From positions 1 through 64,000 of the forward strand of contig JAFASN010000030.1 in assembly GCA_019244415.1 (NCBI GenBank): a DNA stretch of 64,000 bases. Direction: 5' to 3'. How positions within the stretch are numbered: the stretch's first letter is position 1; each line of letters opens with the position of its first letter. This stretch comes from Verrucomicrobiota bacterium. Lineage in GTDB: Bacteria; Verrucomicrobiota; Verrucomicrobiia; Chthoniobacterales; UBA10450. Positions 60,787 to 64,000 of the stretch are shown piece by piece. Below the pieces are notes generated by a model, which was given only the letters and a program-made list of their open reading frames with translations, searched no databases and had not been told where the DNA came from. Both the position numbers and the translations under genes were made by a program.

Positions 60787-61190
60787 AGCTTTTTGCTCTG
60801 CTGATGGTCGCATTACTCGTCACGAGCGAGGCTCACGCTTTCATTCTTGATGAGGAAGTCTTCTCGCAGAAATCTTACGATTCGTTAGCGCCTCGTGATG
60901 AGTACGGCCCTTTGCACCAGGGCAAAGCGTTCAATTCGACCGATCTGGCGCCGCGCTACCACGTGCGTTTTCCGTACTACTTCAAGGCACCTGAGCAGCT
61001 GATCCTTGAGCCGGCTTACGTCGGCGCGCTCCAGCGGGATTTGCACCGGCTTGGTTATTATTGCGGGCCGATCGATGGGTTTTTCAGCGTAGAGGTCTCC
61101 GATGCCATCGCGCACTTGCAGAAAAATTATTCCATGCGCGTGACCGGAACTTTGACTGATCCGGTACGAAGAGCGCTACATTTACCGTAG
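60783..61190 (+). CDS. Small secreted peptidoglycan-binding domain protein
   Basis: The 135-residue protein has a signal peptide (residues about 1-19, VTSEAHA). A linker rich in aromatic residues follows (APRYHVRFPYYFKAPEQL). The C-terminal peptidoglycan-binding type 1 domain (about residues 75-135) shows YVGALQRDLHRLGYYCGPID, GFFSVEVSDAIAHLQKNYSM and VTGTLTDPVRRALHLP. It overlaps the secretin gene by 4 bases and precedes the ATPase gene by 5. A role anchoring or piloting the secretin in the cell wall is plausible but inferred from position. Confidence 0.85.
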   Translation: MKLFALLMVALLVTSEAHAFILDEEVFSQKSYDSLAPRDEYGPLHQGKAFNSTDLAPRYHVRFPYYFKAPEQLILEPAYVGALQRDLHRLGYYCGPIDGFFSVEVSDAIAHLQKNYSMRVTGTLTDPVRRALHLP

Positions 61191-61195
61191 AGGGA

Positions 61196-63115
61196 ATGCA
61201 GACAAAGGGAAACGGGACAGTTTCGGCCAATGGCGGGCGAGCTCCATTGGCTGCACATGATGTGAGTACGCCATCGCAATCTGGCCAGGAGCCGGCGCCG
61301 GCCGAGACGCGCCCACCGGATGCCGGCAACGGCACGGCGAACGCCGGAGCAACACCGCCACAGACGCATCAGCGGGCAATGAAATCGGCTGCGAGCCAGT
61401 CGCTGATTAATCTGCTGCTCGAGGGAGGCGTGGCGTCGCGCGAAGAAGCGATTCAGCTGGCGCAAAACCTCAACGGCGGCTCCTGGACAACGCAAGTACT
61501 CGATTCGGGCAAGGTCGATGAACAGCGCTTTCTCACCGCCATCGGCAAATTTTTTCGAGTACCGTTCCGGCCGCTCGACGCGAAGACGATCGATCGTCAG
61601 ACGCTGTCGATTCTGCCATCGCGTTTCGTCTTCCAGCACCATATTTTGCCGATCGCGGAGAAGGATAAGACGGTCGTGGTCGCGACCTATGATTTGTTCA
61701 ACTCCGCCGGTCGCCAGCTCGTTGGGCAACTGCTGAAGAAGCCGCCCGAATGGGTGCTCGTACCACGGGCGCAACTTCTGCGCGCGATGAAGACGCTCTA
61801 TGGCGTGGGCGCCGAAACATTCGACGAAATCCTGAAGACGAACCGCGGGTTCGAAGCATTGAGCGAAACGGAGACGAGCACCGATTTGAACGCGGATGAT
61901 CCGGAAGCGTCCGTGGTCAAGTTCGTCAACCAGATCATTCGCGAAGCGATCGTCGAGCGCGCTACGGACATTCACGTGGAGCCGCTGGAGAACGATCTGC
62001 GTATTCGCTATCGCATTGACGGCATCCTGCACGAAGTGGCGGTGCCGCCGCAGTTGCGGCTGCTGCAATCAGCCATCATTTCGCGCTTGAAAGTGATGGC
62101 GCACATGGACATCGCCGAGCGGCGACTGCCGCAGGACGGCCGCATCCAGTTGCACTCGAGCGGCCAGGACATCGATGTGCGCGTTTCCACCATCCCGACG
62201 GTGAACGGCGAATCGATTTCGCTGCGTTTGCTCAGTCGCACGGAGCAGCAGTTCGGGTTCGACCGCCTAGACCTCAGCGAAAAACAACAGGAGATCGTGC
62301 GCAATCTCCTCTCCCAGCCGAACGGCATCATCCTCGTGACCGGCCCGACCGGCTGCGGAAAATCAACTTCGCTGTACTGTTTTCTTTCCAGCATCAACTC
62401 GGTGCAGCGCCGGATCATCACCATCGAGGAACCAGTTGAGTACCGTTTGCCCGGCGTATCGCAGATCGACGTGAAACCGGAGATCGATCTCACCTTTGCC
62501 AAAGGTTTGCGCCACATTCTGCGGCAGGACCCGAACGTGGTCATGGTGGGCGAAATTCGCGATGTCGAAACCGCGGACATCGCGATCCGGGCGGCCATGA
62601 CGGGTCACCTCGTGTTCAGCACGCTGCACACGAATGATGCGGTGGGCGGCATCACGCGCCTGCTCGATATGGATATCGAGCCGTTCCTGCTTGCGAGCGT
62701 GGTGAAAGCGTTCATCGCTCAGCGGCTCGTGCGTACTATCTGCCCGGAATGCAAAACGCTGGCCGGGTATCCGGTTGATTACTTGAGGAATCTCGGCGTG
62801 CCGTTTCCGCCCGACTTTAAATTCTACCGCGGCGCGGGCTGCGACCATTGCCGGCAGACGGGTTACGTCGGCCGCGTGGCGATCTACGAGATGTGTGTCG
62901 TGACCGAACCGTTGCGCCGGCTGATTCTGCAAAAGCGCGACGGCAGCGAGCTAAAGCAATGCGCCATCGCACAGGGAATGGAAACCTTGCGCCAGGATGG
63001 CTGGCGGCGCGTGATGCAGGGCATCACCACCATTGAAGAAGTCGTGCGCGTCACGCAGACCGACGAGGTGATGGCGGAGACAATGCCGGACGCGGAGCCG
63101 GTCGTGGCGCGCTAA
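61196..63115 (+). CDS. GspE/PilB family secretion ATPase
   Basis: The 639-residue hexameric ATPase has a Pro/Ala-rich N-terminus (residues 1-60). An MshEN-like domain follows (SLINLLLEGGVASREEAIQL ... IADKFFRVPF-like IGKFFRVPFRPLD). The catalytic half has Walker A GPTGCGKST near residue 385, the Asp box RIITIEEPVEYRLPG, Walker B-like NVVMVGEIRDVETADIAIRA and a His box TGHLVFSTLHTND. A tetracysteine zinc site (CPEC ... CDHC) precedes GYVGRVAIYEM. It powers pseudopilus or pilus assembly with the secretin upstream. Inner-membrane GspF and pilin genes are not in the window. Confidence 0.95.
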   Translation: MQTKGNGTVSANGGRAPLAAHDVSTPSQSGQEPAPAETRPPDAGNGTANAGATPPQTHQRAMKSAASQSLINLLLEGGVASREEAIQLAQNLNGGSWTTQVLDSGKVDEQRFLTAIGKFFRVPFRPLDAKTIDRQTLSILPSRFVFQHHILPIAEKDKTVVVATYDLFNSAGRQLVGQLLKKPPEWVLVPRAQLLRAMKTLYGVGAETFDEILKTNRGFEALSETETSTDLNADDPEASVVKFVNQIIREAIVERATDIHVEPLENDLRIRYRIDGILHEVAVPPQLRLLQSAIISRLKVMAHMDIAERRLPQDGRIQLHSSGQDIDVRVSTIPTVNGESISLRLLSRTEQQFGFDRLDLSEKQQEIVRNLLSQPNGIILVTGPTGCGKSTSLYCFLSSINSVQRRIITIEEPVEYRLPGVSQIDVKPEIDLTFAKGLRHILRQDPNVVMVGEIRDVETADIAIRAAMTGHLVFSTLHTNDAVGGITRLLDMDIEPFLLASVVKAFIAQRLVRTICPECKTLAGYPVDYLRNLGVPFPPDFKFYRGAGCDHCRQTGYVGRVAIYEMCVVTEPLRRLILQKRDGSELKQCAIAQGMETLRQDGWRRVMQGITTIEEVVRVTQTDEVMAETMPDAEPVVAR

Positions 63116-63191
63116 GTACGCGCTGAAATCAACTGCTGTTGTACTTAGGTCGGCGCGATAAATTCCCGGCGCCCGTCTGTACTCAGAGTAC
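63112..63191. repeat. AGTAC/GTACT inverted repeats between gspE and ftsZ
   Basis: CTAAGTAC (63112-63119, containing the gspE stop codon) and GTACTTAG (63141-63148) are perfect 8-base inverted arms. A second perfect palindrome, GTACTCAGAGTAC, lies at 63179-63191. Both are in the 96-base gap between convergent genes. Confidence 0.65.
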
Positions 63192-63211
63192 CGGCGAACA
63201 AAAGCTGAGCG

Positions 63212-64000
63212 TCACTTCACCCGCACGTTCTTGCGCAGAAATGTCGGGACATCGAGGTCCTGGCCTTCCACAATTGTCGGCTCACTCTTCTCGAAACGAC
63301 CACGCGTGACGGGTTCGAATTGCAGTGTCTCCTGCCTGGCCACTTTTTCGCGCGAGCCTTTCTCAGGTTGCGGGTGGGGCAGTACTTTCGGTCCGGTATA
63401 ATCCGGAGCGAGTGGCGGTTTTTTCTTCGGCGGGATGATCCTTGCCACTGGCTCGGGCCGCGCGACTGGCTCCGGCGCGGGGGTCGGCTCAATTTCCGGC
63501 GCTGCCTGTGCCGCTGGCGCCTGCTCCGGTTCGTTTTGCTGAACGGGTGCAGCCTCCGGCGAATTTTCCTCCAGCGGCAGCAACTCCTTAGTCTTCGCGC
63601 TCACTGCCGGGTTCTCCTGCGCCGCTGGTTCGAGAGCAGCGGACTGCTCCGGCAAAATTGCCAGCAAAGGTTGCGGCGATGGTTCAGCGGGGGGCTGCGG
63701 CGCCGCCGGCGCAACATGCGTCTCCATCGGCCTTCGTACCGGCGGCGTTGCCGCGGGCGCGTCCTCGCGCCGCAATGAGCTAATCAAAGTGACGCTCAGG
63801 CGGTTGCCCATTCGACCATCGACCGCCGTCCCGAAAAGCAGCTGTGTTTCATCACTGATGTGCCTGTTCAGTTCCCGCATGAGAATCTCCACTTCCGACA
63901 ACGTCATCGCTGGGCCGCCGGAAACCTGCACCAGTACTCGGGTGGCTTGTTCCAGCATGCGGCCACGGTCCATCAACGGATTGCGCAGCGCCTGGTCCAG
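63212..64000 (-). CDS. ftsZ: Cell division protein FtsZ, C-terminal part (cut by window edge)
   Basis: The visible 262 residues are the C-terminal portion; the frame is open to the end of the window. They begin LDQALRNPLMDRGRMLEQAT and continue with RVLVQVSGGPAMTLSEVEIL and ELNRHISDETQLLFGTAVDG, the last helices and strands of the tubulin-like fold. A Pro/Ala/Glu-rich disordered linker of about 140 residues follows. The short end DLDVPTFLRKNVRVK resembles the conserved FtsZ tail that binds FtsA or other anchors. The GTPase domain lies outside the window. Confidence 0.94.
   Translation of the reverse strand: MDQALRNPLMDRGRMLEQATRVLVQVSGGPAMTLSEVEILMRELNRHISDETQLLFGTAVDGRMGNRLSVTLISSLRREDAPAATPPVRRPMETHVAPAAPQPPAEPSPQPLLAILPEQSAALEPAAQENPAVSAKTKELLPLEENSPEAAPVQQNEPEQAPAAQAAPEIEPTPAPEPVARPEPVARIIPPKKKPPLAPDYTGPKVLPHPQPEKGSREKVARQETLQFEPVTRGRFEKSEPTIVEGQDLDVPTFLRKNVRVK

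Overview
The window looks like chromosomal DNA of a soil- or freshwater-type member of the Verrucomicrobiota, possibly near Chthoniobacterales. This placement is an inference. It rests on GC-rich coding sequence, an LL-diaminopimelate aminotransferase (dapL), hopanoid genes (squalene-hopene cyclase and HpnH), PEP-CTERM and VPDGG-CTERM sorting tails, bS21 and FtsZ. I see no integrase, phage genes, complete insertion sequence or CRISPR array. Coding is dense, with many 4-base ATGA-type overlaps, and most stretches longer than 100 bases without a gene have an identifiable content.

Layout. 1-6.7 kb: a partial gene, an ECF sigma/anti-sigma pair, an M1 aminopeptidase facing an M50 protease, a GNAT enzyme, and the short ribosomal genes rpmH and rpsU. 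6.7-10.3 kb: a TetR/HlyD/DHA2 efflux operon with a clear palindromic operator. 10.4-15.9 kb: membrane and secreted proteins, a lipase-maturation-factor protein, a CAT-anticodon tRNA, a second and divergent sigma/anti-sigma-like pair, and dapL. 16-22 kb: an MFS pseudogene, a Rieske oxygenase, a membrane glycosyltransferase, superoxide dismutase and a membrane-TPR protein. 21.9-25.7 kb: hopanoid genes shc and hpnH with a four-helix-bundle (S23/IVP-type) gene between them. 25.8-36.3 kb: a lipoprotein, a CoA-binding protein, a GT39-like protein, MarC, an M28 peptidase, a TonB-domain protein, purH, an AraC regulator and a Dps protein. 36.4-46.6 kb: a CTERM protein, redox enzymes, an RND efflux pair and DUF proteins. 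46.7-50.4 kb: a quinone/aldehyde-detoxification-like cluster (FMN reductase, MhqO-like, MhqD-like, VOC) and a rearranged phospholipase D pseudogene. 50.5-57.9 kb: a TPR protein, DUF4142, PEP-CTERM, rplT, pheS and pheT. 58-63.1 kb: a secretin, a small peptidoglycan-binding protein and a GspE/PilB ATPase, forming the core of a type II secretion or pilus-like machine. 63.2 kb to the end: the C-terminal part of ftsZ.

The most unusual signals are repeats that have become part of genes. The four-helix-bundle gene is bracketed by inverted tandem GAGAGGTTGA-type repeats that supply the stop codon of hpnH and the first codons of shc. A roughly 95-bp palindromic dispersed repeat occurs three times, once exactly in frame inside pheT and once between pheS and pheT. 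hpnH itself carries two simple-repeat tracts in frame. GTAC in this window is nearly always AGTAC or GTACT, often as inverted pairs, including in three gaps between convergent genes. The secretin gene has a long leader with a perfect terminator hairpin and a GAGCAC hexamer array. All coordinates and counts were read by eye; no database search was run.
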